Below are positions 1 to 7,193 of a DNA stretch of 64,000 nucleotides, piece after piece; the stretch's first letter is position 1; the number at the start of each line of letters is the position of its first letter. The notes below the pieces were generated by a model. It saw only the letters and a program-made list of their open reading frames with translations, was not told the origin of the DNA and did not search any database. The stretch is from an uncultured Prevotella sp. (GTDB lineage Bacteria; Bacteroidota; Bacteroidia; Bacteroidales; Bacteroidaceae): NCBI GenBank assembly GCA_900554695.1, contig USHV01000012.1, positions 1-64,000 of the forward strand, read 5' to 3'. The position numbers and the translations under genes are program-made.

Positions 1-53
1 AAAGCCTTTTTTATGCAATAAATTCAACCTCAAAGTCTAAATCCGAAACTTGA

Positions 54-245
54 GTGTTATATTTGATGGATGGTTGCTATGGTTGTATGTTGTCATTGGT
101 TTCTGCTAATGGAGAGGAAGTGTATAGTGAATATGTAGAATTTGGTACAGATATAATAGAATTGCCGGAATATTTATCAGGAGAATATGAAATTAGACTG
201 GTAAGAGGTGATATTTGTTTTTATGGAATGATAGGTTTGAGTTAG
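54..245 (+). pseudogene. DUF3244-like C-terminal fragment
   Basis: A 63-codon reading frame, readable from GTG 54 or ATG 66. The pattern of short beta strands and the ending ...LSGEYEIRLVRGDICFYGMIGL resemble the C-terminal half of small secreted DUF3244-type Bacteroidales proteins (family recall, not a search). An in-frame TGA at 51-53 separates it from 16 more open codons upstream, and there is no signal peptide. It therefore looks like a remnant or the tail of a gene damaged near the window edge. It could instead be a chance ORF. Confidence 0.3.
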
Positions 246-557
246 TGGCAGAAAGAAATAGCGTGAGACGTGAAGCTTCAGTGTCATATTGTTATGTTAG
301 CTTATTTTCGAAAAAGAAGTGAATAAATTATGTAAAGACTGATTATGGTGCAGTAACAGAGTCTTTAACTGTTTTATACTTGGCTTAAATTACATTCGGT
401 TCTCACAAGTACACTTCTGGAAGTTAGCGTTTCATGCTATGACTTTTTGCCCAAATTTCTGATTACCTTAAATTTTGAGAAACAGTAGATTAACCTAACG
501 AACAATACATACAATTACTGAAGAACAAGTTTCGTTTTGGTCAGATAAATAATATTT
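246..557. other. intergenic, no gene seen
   Basis: AT-rich spacer upstream of the peptide operon. I found no ORF with coding character, no strong hairpin with a T-run and no exact TAnnTTTG box. The operon promoter is expected here but cannot be placed from sequence alone. Confidence 0.5.
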
Positions 558-2411
558 ATGGAAAATATAATTGTTGATATATCGGTTATAATACCGTCAT
601 ACAATAATGCCAATTATATAAGGTGTGCGATACAAAGTCTTTTAAGACAGACATTTAATAGATGGCAGCTTATTATTGTGGATGATGGAAGTAAAGATAA
701 TCTGTATGATGCCGTTTCATGTTTTCTTTCAGACAAACGCATTTCTTATATACGTAATGCGGAGAACAAAGGATTGGGTTTTTGCCTAAATATGGCTATT
801 GATATGGCGGACGGTAAATATATAGCCTATCTTCCTGCTGATGATATATATTTCGAGAATCATCTTCAAACAATGTACGACAAGATTGTTTCCGAAGATG
901 CCGATTTTGTCTATTCAGGCATTGTGCATAACATAGGTAACCACGGTGGTGAACATAGTACCCAGCAGTGTAAAGGATGTATAGATGGTCAGACTCTTCA
1001 GCTTGTGCAGGTGATGCACCGTAAGACTGCCGATCGTTGGATAGAGCGTGGTGAACTTGTTACAGATGACCTTAACCGCATGTTTTGGAGTACATTTCTT
1101 AAAAACAATCAAAAGAAGGTGCATACAGATATGGTGACGTGCGAATGGTTCAGTCACATGTATCAGCGCCATAATATACTCAACGATCGCACAGGTGGCG
1201 GTATTTACATGTATAAAACTTATTATGGTGTGAAAGAACCGTTGCGCTATCATTCTTCAGTGGGAAATATTGTCGATGAGATAGAACATTATGCCAAGCT
1301 GCGTGAACATGGCAAACAGACATATTTTGATAATAGAGGATTGAAAATTCTTCTCGTAGGTGAGCTTGCGTTCAATCCTGAGCGCATACTTGCCTTTGAG
1401 GAGCGTGGACATAAACTATATGGCTTGTGGATAAACAATCCGTTGTGTTATAACACTGTAGGTCCGCTGCCTTTCGGTCATGTGGAGGATATCCCATTTG
1501 AACATTGGGAAGAACGTGTGAAGGAAATAAAGCCGGATGTGATATATGCCATGCTTAACTTCAAAGCAGTAGAGCTTGCACATCACGTTCTTATGCACCG
1601 CCCGAAAAAAATACCTTTTGTATGGCACTTTAAGGAAGGACCATTTTTCTGTCGTACATATGGACTGTGGAATAAGCTAATAGATCTTTTCGAGCAGTCG
1701 GATGGAATTGTATATACCAATCGCCGCATACAGGAATGGTTTGATCTGTTCCTGCGCAAACGTACCACGCACACAGTCATTGTGGACGGCGATTTACCTT
1801 CAAAACATTGGTTTGATGGTGAGCGTAGTCCGTTATTATCTGATAAAGATGGTGAAATACATACTGTTCTTGCCGGCCGTGTCTTCGGTATGAGCAGTGA
1901 GGATATTGAGACTATGGGCAATCAGCATATTCATCTCCACATATATGGAGATGTTAACTATAACGCTTTTCAGAAAATGATTGATGAGGCATCAGCTTTA
2001 GTCCCTGGGTACGTGCATCTACATCCCAACTGTCCTACAGAAAACTGGGTTAGCGAGTTCTCACAATATGATGCAGGATGGCTACACTATTATGAAAGTT
2101 GTAATCAAGGAGATCTGATGCGTGCTAACTGGTCGGATATAAATTCTCCGGCACGTATGTCCACGTATGCTATGGCCGGACTTCCTATGATAATGCACGA
2201 CAATACAGGACATATTGTCCACCATCAGGAGTATCTTGAAAGTCTTGGGATGGCGATAAAGATAAAGACATTTGACTTCCTTTCTGAAAAATTTTCCAAT
2301 AAGAAAGAAAATGAGAAAAGGAGAGAGAATGTATGGAATCAAAGATACAACTTTTGTTATGACAGCTATGCTGATGAATTGATTAATTTATTTAATTCCA
2401 TTATTATATAA
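558..2411 (+). CDS. two-domain glycosyltransferase (GT2 + GT-B fold) of the peptide cluster
   Basis: 617 residues. Residues about 8-120 are a GT2 (GT-A fold) domain: the start VIIPSYNNANYIRCAIQSLL, a VDDGS motif near residue 42 and a metal-binding ADD near residue 95. Residues about 265-600 form a second, GT-B-like domain opening with LKILLVGELAFNPERILAF and ending with an NSPARMSTYAMAGLPMI segment typical of the nucleotide-sugar side of GT4-type enzymes. No membrane segment is seen, so it is probably cytoplasmic. It is the first gene of an operon, 23 bp before the precursor gene. Bacteroidetes radical-SAM/GG-peptide loci are known to carry a glycosyltransferase, and GT2 enzymes such as SunS glycosylate Cys or Ser in glycocins. 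I infer that it glycosylates the precursor peptide, perhaps adding two sugars. A role in surface polysaccharide synthesis is the alternative, but no other polysaccharide gene is nearby. Confidence 0.8.
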   Translation: MENIIVDISVIIPSYNNANYIRCAIQSLLRQTFNRWQLIIVDDGSKDNLYDAVSCFLSDKRISYIRNAENKGLGFCLNMAIDMADGKYIAYLPADDIYFENHLQTMYDKIVSEDADFVYSGIVHNIGNHGGEHSTQQCKGCIDGQTLQLVQVMHRKTADRWIERGELVTDDLNRMFWSTFLKNNQKKVHTDMVTCEWFSHMYQRHNILNDRTGGGIYMYKTYYGVKEPLRYHSSVGNIVDEIEHYAKLREHGKQTYFDNRGLKILLVGELAFNPERILAFEERGHKLYGLWINNPLCYNTVGPLPFGHVEDIPFEHWEERVKEIKPDVIYAMLNFKAVELAHHVLMHRPKKIPFVWHFKEGPFFCRTYGLWNKLIDLFEQSDGIVYTNRRIQEWFDLFLRKRTTHTVIVDGDLPSKHWFDGERSPLLSDKDGEIHTVLAGRVFGMSSEDIETMGNQHIHLHIYGDVNYNAFQKMIDEASALVPGYVHLHPNCPTENWVSEFSQYDAGWLHYYESCNQGDLMRANWSDINSPARMSTYAMAGLPMIMHDNTGHIVHHQEYLESLGMAIKIKTFDFLSEKFSNKKENEKRRENVWNQRYNFCYDSYADELINLFNSIII

Positions 2412-2434
2412 TTTGTAAAATTAATTTAATTTTT

Positions 2435-2821
2435 ATGAAAGAGTTATCTGTAATTAAAGACTTTATCCTGTCCTTGGAGAAACAACAACTGACAGGTGAT
2501 CAGCAGGCTGTACTGCTTGTTGGTGAGAACGAATATTATGGTGGAACCGATGCTTCAGGGTGTTCGAATACTAAGTGTACAAACAATACTCCTAGTTGTC
2601 GGGCTTCTTCGAATAGTAGTTGTGTTAATATTCCAAATTGTACGTGTGAACCTACGGAATCGGATACTGCCGGATGTAATACAGGAAAGGATTGTGGATG
2701 CCCTGTAATTGAAAATCCGACAAACTGTGTTATAAACACTTCTAACTGCACCGTAAACATTTGTAAGAGTAAAAGTGGCATCGGCTTTGGTTCTGTCGGC
2801 TTCCCGGGGTTTGACATGTGA
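2435..2821 (+). CDS. Cys-rich RiPP precursor with double-Gly leader
   Basis: 128 residues. Residues 1-37 look like a leader: a charged, amphipathic start, LTGDQQAVLLVGENEYYGG, and Gly36-Gly37 as the expected C39 cleavage site. The predicted 91-residue core has 12 Cys (43, 48, 55, 63, 69, 71, 81, 87, 89, 98, 105, 110), is rich in Asn, Ser, Thr and Gly, and ends in a Cys-free Gly/Phe tail (115-128). It holds five N-x-S/T sequons (N50, N60, N68, N101, N104) and one D-T-A (77-79) that fits the Bacteroides O-glycosylation motif D(S/T)(A/I/L/V/M/T). It lies between the glycosyltransferase and the radical-SAM gene (12 bp). Only the leader type resembles known GG-Bacteroidales precursors; I do not recognise the core. 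Likely products are sactipeptide- or ranthipeptide-like thioethers and/or S-, O- or N-glycosylation. A Cys-rich structural peptide cannot be excluded. Confidence 0.8.
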   Translation: MKELSVIKDFILSLEKQQLTGDQQAVLLVGENEYYGGTDASGCSNTKCTNNTPSCRASSNSSCVNIPNCTCEPTESDTAGCNTGKDCGCPVIENPTNCVINTSNCTVNICKSKSGIGFGSVGFPGFDM

Positions 2822-2833
2822 TTAAATTTATTT

Positions 2834-4225
2834 ATGAGTCAGGAGGAATTGCGAAAACGCATTCCTCTTGAACTCTGTGTATGTAAAGATATAATGGTTG
2901 AATCTATGAAATACAGTATATATAATTCTATATTGCCTTTGACAAAGATATCAAGCATGATTTATAATGCTTCAAGCGATAAATTCATAGTTTTTAAGAA
3001 GGAGCTTGAGTCTTTGTTAGCGAAAAATCCGGAAGAAGTGCAAAAGAAAGCGTTGGATCTTTATACAAAACTGAAAGATGGAGGATTTGTTGTAGATGAT
3101 GATACAGATGAGGTGGCGGATATGATATCTCTTGGCTTGAGGTTATGCAATAACGAGTCAAGTTATCGTCTTATCATCAATCCCACTACAAACTGTAATT
3201 TCAGATGTTGGTATTGTTATGAGAATCATTCTCCACATGCAAAGATGGACTCGTGTACTGTGGATAAAGTGAAAAGAATGATAGTCCGTATTACAGGTAA
3301 CGAAAAAATAAATTGTATAGAATTGTCTTTTTTCGGTGGAGAGCCTTTGCTATATTATCGTGATACAGTAGAGCCGATAATTGACGCAATACGCATTGAA
3401 CATGAAAAAAATAAGAATTTTACATATAATATACACTTTACGTCTAATGGCTATCTTATAAACGATTATATAATACAACATCTTATAAAGGATAGGGTGC
3501 AGACAACTTTTCAGATAACGTTAGACGGTGGTCGGGAACAACACAACAGAGTGAGATTCCCAACTTCAGGAAAAGGTTCGTATGATCGTATTATAAATAA
3601 TATAAAAAAACTTCTTTCTGAGAAAATAAATGTAAGTTTGAGGATAAATTATACTATGAATAATATTTCTTCTGTAGAATCTATTCTTGATGATTTGAAG
3701 GACATTTCAGAAGAAGATGCTAGTTTCCTAACTGTTGATTTCCAGAAAGTATGGCAGGATACGGCTATCAAATATGACGATGAAACTTTGGGTAGAACCT
3801 TGGATGCCTTTAGAAAGCGTTTCAAACGGGTTTCTGCTCATTATAATCATACGGATGCTTTCAGACATCCTTGTTATGCTGATTTGAGAAATGAATCCGT
3901 TATAAATTATAATGGAGATGTTTATAAATGTACAGCTCGTGATTTTACGCATGAGAACCGATTGGGCGAACTGAATGATGACGGAACAATAACATGGGAC
4001 GATCCTGATTTTGTAGAAAACCGTGTGTGTAGAAAATTCAACAAGGAAGAATGTAACAGATGTCGTATTTTTCCTATATGCGGTGGTGGGTGTGCTCAAA
4101 ATGCATTGGAAAATATGGATCGATTGTGTATGAGATATAGTAGTGAACTCGAAATAGACAAAGTTATTCTGATGCGGTTTTATAATAATGTTGTCAGACA
4201 CACAACTTTGCCTGATGTAAAATAA
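2834..4225 (+). CDS. radical SAM/SPASM peptide maturase
   Basis: 463 residues. The radical-SAM cluster motif C-x3-C-x2-C is at Cys121, Cys125 and Cys128 (PTTNCNFRCWYCYEN), followed by a SAM-binding GGEP near residues 168-171. The C-terminal third carries a SPASM domain: Cys near residue 349, a GDVYKC segment, then CRKFNKEECNRCRIFPICGG and further Cys, enough for two auxiliary 4Fe-4S clusters. The N-terminal 110 residues include KLKDGGFVVDDDTDEVADM, the kind of segment found ahead of the catalytic core in peptide-modifying SPASM enzymes. Such enzymes form Cys thioethers or C-C crosslinks, so the 12-Cys peptide encoded just upstream is the natural substrate. The exact reaction cannot be told from sequence. 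It overlaps nothing and shares the operon (12-bp gaps on both sides). Confidence 0.9.
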   Translation: MSQEELRKRIPLELCVCKDIMVESMKYSIYNSILPLTKISSMIYNASSDKFIVFKKELESLLAKNPEEVQKKALDLYTKLKDGGFVVDDDTDEVADMISLGLRLCNNESSYRLIINPTTNCNFRCWYCYENHSPHAKMDSCTVDKVKRMIVRITGNEKINCIELSFFGGEPLLYYRDTVEPIIDAIRIEHEKNKNFTYNIHFTSNGYLINDYIIQHLIKDRVQTTFQITLDGGREQHNRVRFPTSGKGSYDRIINNIKKLLSEKINVSLRINYTMNNISSVESILDDLKDISEEDASFLTVDFQKVWQDTAIKYDDETLGRTLDAFRKRFKRVSAHYNHTDAFRHPCYADLRNESVINYNGDVYKCTARDFTHENRLGELNDDGTITWDDPDFVENRVCRKFNKEECNRCRIFPICGGGCAQNALENMDRLCMRYSSELEIDKVILMRFYNNVVRHTTLPDVK

Positions 4226-4237
4226 AATGGAATAATT

Positions 4238-7123
4238 ATGAGAAGAAGTCTTTTGCTGATATTCATGATGGCTGTTGTCTGTTCATCCTTCGGACAGGAC
4301 AAAGAGAAAAGTATATATGGTCAGTTGGTCGATAATGTAACAAGGAAGGAGTTGAATAATGCCAAGGTTACGCTTATGACAATGGACAGTGTTGTGGTTG
4401 ATACGGCGCGGACCTGGTATGAATTTACGCCTAAATATAATTGTTACAGCATTCCTGTTCCGTCTGAAGGAAAATATCTTCTGCTTGCAGAGAGTGATGG
4501 TTACGAATCTCAGGTTTTTCCTATAGATGTGAAGTTTCACAGACGTGAGAGTTATATCTATCTGCCACAGATGACAATGAAACGTAAGCAGAAGGTCCAC
4601 AAGATAGATGAGGTCGTCGTTACGGCCACGAAAGTGAAATTCTATCACAAGAATGATACGTTGGTATATAATGCAGACGCCTTTCAGCTGGCAGAAGGCT
4701 CTATGCTTGACGCGCTGATAAAGCAGCTTCCCGGAGCAGAACTTAAATCGGACGGACGTATATATGTGAACGGCCGGTTTGTAGAGAGTCTTCTTCTCAA
4801 CGGCAAGGACTTCTTCAAAGGAGATAACAAAATCATGCTCCAGAATCTGCCTACCTATACTGTAAACACGGTAAAGGTGTATGAGAAGGCGGGCGAGTTC
4901 AGCGAATTCATGGATAAGGAAATTGTAACGGATAAGCGGTTTGTCATGGATGTCAATCTGAAGAAGGAGTACAACATAGGATGGATGGGTAATGTCGATG
5001 CCGGCGGTGCCAATCACGATATGTATATGGCCCGTCTGTTTGCGATGCGTTCCACCGACCATTCCCGACTGTCGTTTTATGGAAACATAAACAACCTGAA
5101 TGATTTCACGACGCCAAGCACCTCTGACTGGACACCGGACAAGATGCCTTATGGCAGACTCACGACGAAGACTTTCGGCGTGAATCTGAATATTGACGAC
5201 CGTGAGAAGCGTTTTACTTATGCCGGCAGTGCCAATTACGCACGCTACGACAATCATGAGATACAGAACACATTCTCCACAAACTTCCTTTCCGGCGGCG
5301 ACACCTATGACCGGCGTGTGCAAGATGCTGATTTAAGTAATACATTCATTTTTACAAATCATAGACTATACCTTACGCCTGGCGGAGATGATGCCAAGGT
5401 GTCAATAGATCTGCGTCATAGCGGTAATTATACGGAAAGAGTACAGAATCTGGACATTCTTTCCGCCACATCAGAAGAGACTTGGGACGGCTTCAATGAC
5501 TTCGTGTCCATATTGTCTTCTCCTGTCCTGTCGGACGATCTGCGTAACAGTCTGCTGAACCGTCAGATACAAAACAGCTATTATAAAATAAAGACGTGGG
5601 CGACTTCTTTGTCCGCGGATATGAAGATAAAGATTCCTCACTGTAATGACGCGTTAGGCTTCAAGGTCAGCGGAGGCATTAATGGCGGAGACAATAAGTA
5701 TTTCGACAGAAAACGGGTTGACTTCTTCAGGACAGATCCAGCCTCGACAGATTTTATAAATCACTTCAGTGACGGAATACCGTCGCGTGGATATAATTAC
5801 AGTCTCGAGGCAAACTATCACTATGATTTCGGCGGATCAGATTATCTGAATTTCGGCTACAGTTTCAGTCAGGACTATATCAATACAAAGCAGAGCCTGT
5901 ATCAGCTTGAACTGATAGAGGGATGGGGCGTTGACACTTCACATCCGGTAGGCACGCTCCCTTCAGTGCGCGAATATCTTCCCACATTGGACGCAGGCAA
6001 TAGTTACAGGTCGGCTCTCCTCAATAATACTCATAGATTGTTTGTGAATTATTCATTGAAGGTTTTTGATAATAAGAAGTCGCGTATGTACTTCATACCT
6101 GGACTTGTGGCAAATATTCAACGTGAAAGGCTGAAGTATCAGCGCGCGGAAGTCGATACAGCTTTTGCACGCACTAATGTCTTTGTGACACCAAGTTTTA
6201 CTTTGAAGTGGAACACACATGACTGGAAAGAGGAGATACGGTTCGATTATGAAATGGATATGAGTTCTCCGAATATGGTTTATTCCGTCAGTTTCATCAA
6301 TGACTCGGACCCGATGTCAGTCACAACTTATGGTGTCAGAGATCTTAAGAACAGGCAGTCGCACAATTTGAGTTTCAGTTATACAAACAGTCGCAATGTT
6401 GTGACTTTCAGACCTTCAGCCGGATTCAACATAAGCCGCAACGATGTTGCCATGGGCTATGTTTACGATCGCGCCACCGGTCGTAAGGAATACTCGTTCT
6501 ATAATGTCAACGGCAACTGGAATACGTATCTGAATATTAATGCTACAGGAACGCTTGACAAGAAGAAACGCCTCACCTTCAGTTCCGCAACAGCATGGAA
6601 CTATTATAACAGTGTTGATATGATAGGCGACGAACTTGCCGCCGCACCGGTGAAAAGTACTGTCAGGACGTCTGTGCTTTCAGAGGATCTCAACTTCAGT
6701 TACAGCCTTGGCAAACATTCTGTTGGTCTGAAAGGCTCGTTCGCATGGACTAATTCGTGTGGCGATCGCAAGGATTTCACAACCATCAATGCGTACAATT
6801 ACAACTACGGTCTTACCGGCACGGTGTCACTGCCATGGAAATTTCAACTTGACACAGATTTTACAGTCTATAGCCGCCGCGGCTATGAGGACACCTCGAT
6901 GAACGACGACAACTTTGTGTGGAACGCCCGTCTGACGCGATCTTTCCTGAAAGGCAATCTCACACTCCGTGCCGACGCTTTCGACATACTCCATCAGCTG
7001 AAGAAAGTGGAACGTACAATCAACACCCAGGGACGTGTGGAACGCTATTACAACACCCCGCCACGCTATGTGCTTATACACGCCATATACCGTTTCAACA
7101 TATTCCCGAAGAAAAAGATGTAG
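4238..7123 (+). CDS. outer-membrane beta-barrel protein, TonB-receptor-like (copy 1)
   Basis: 961 residues. There is a signal peptide (RRSLLLIFMMAVVCSSFGQ), a carboxypeptidase-regulatory-like beta sandwich (about 25-115), a plug region beginning DEVVVTATKVKFY and containing a VYNADAFQLAEGSMLDALIK stretch, then a long beta barrel. It looks like the OMP_b-brl_3 group of TonB-dependent-receptor relatives. It is 12 bp after the maturase gene, so it is probably co-transcribed. Its job may be export, uptake or immunity for the modified peptide across the outer membrane; the sequence does not say which. A paralogue at 10713-13598 shares the same ends almost base for base. Confidence 0.85.
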   Translation: MRRSLLLIFMMAVVCSSFGQDKEKSIYGQLVDNVTRKELNNAKVTLMTMDSVVVDTARTWYEFTPKYNCYSIPVPSEGKYLLLAESDGYESQVFPIDVKFHRRESYIYLPQMTMKRKQKVHKIDEVVVTATKVKFYHKNDTLVYNADAFQLAEGSMLDALIKQLPGAELKSDGRIYVNGRFVESLLLNGKDFFKGDNKIMLQNLPTYTVNTVKVYEKAGEFSEFMDKEIVTDKRFVMDVNLKKEYNIGWMGNVDAGGANHDMYMARLFAMRSTDHSRLSFYGNINNLNDFTTPSTSDWTPDKMPYGRLTTKTFGVNLNIDDREKRFTYAGSANYARYDNHEIQNTFSTNFLSGGDTYDRRVQDADLSNTFIFTNHRLYLTPGGDDAKVSIDLRHSGNYTERVQNLDILSATSEETWDGFNDFVSILSSPVLSDDLRNSLLNRQIQNSYYKIKTWATSLSADMKIKIPHCNDALGFKVSGGINGGDNKYFDRKRVDFFRTDPASTDFINHFSDGIPSRGYNYSLEANYHYDFGGSDYLNFGYSFSQDYINTKQSLYQLELIEGWGVDTSHPVGTLPSVREYLPTLDAGNSYRSALLNNTHRLFVNYSLKVFDNKKSRMYFIPGLVANIQRERLKYQRAEVDTAFARTNVFVTPSFTLKWNTHDWKEEIRFDYEMDMSSPNMVYSVSFINDSDPMSVTTYGVRDLKNRQSHNLSFSYTNSRNVVTFRPSAGFNISRNDVAMGYVYDRATGRKEYSFYNVNGNWNTYLNINATGTLDKKKRLTFSSATAWNYYNSVDMIGDELAAAPVKSTVRTSVLSEDLNFSYSLGKHSVGLKGSFAWTNSCGDRKDFTTINAYNYNYGLTGTVSLPWKFQLDTDFTVYSRRGYEDTSMNDDNFVWNARLTRSFLKGNLTLRADAFDILHQLKKVERTINTQGRVERYYNTPPRYVLIHAIYRFNIFPKKKM

Positions 7124-7138
7124 GCTTTTAATAAACAA

Positions 7139-7173
7139 GACGACAGGGTTAAAACGCCCTGCCGTCGTTTTTT
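7139..7173 (+). terminator. intrinsic terminator inside the peptide operon
   Basis: GACGACAGGG pairs with CCCTGCCGTC (one A/C mismatch) across an 8-base loop and is followed by six T. It lies between the barrel gene and the exporter gene. It may lower exporter expression relative to upstream genes, or mark the end of the operon with the exporter transcribed from its own start. Confidence 0.75.
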
Positions 7174-7193
7174 AAGTGAATAAACATAATAAG

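Noticed and set aside
7176..7193. GTG 7176 as exporter start
   Set aside because: It directly abuts the terminator T-run; ATG 7194 follows an A-rich leader and fits the family start.
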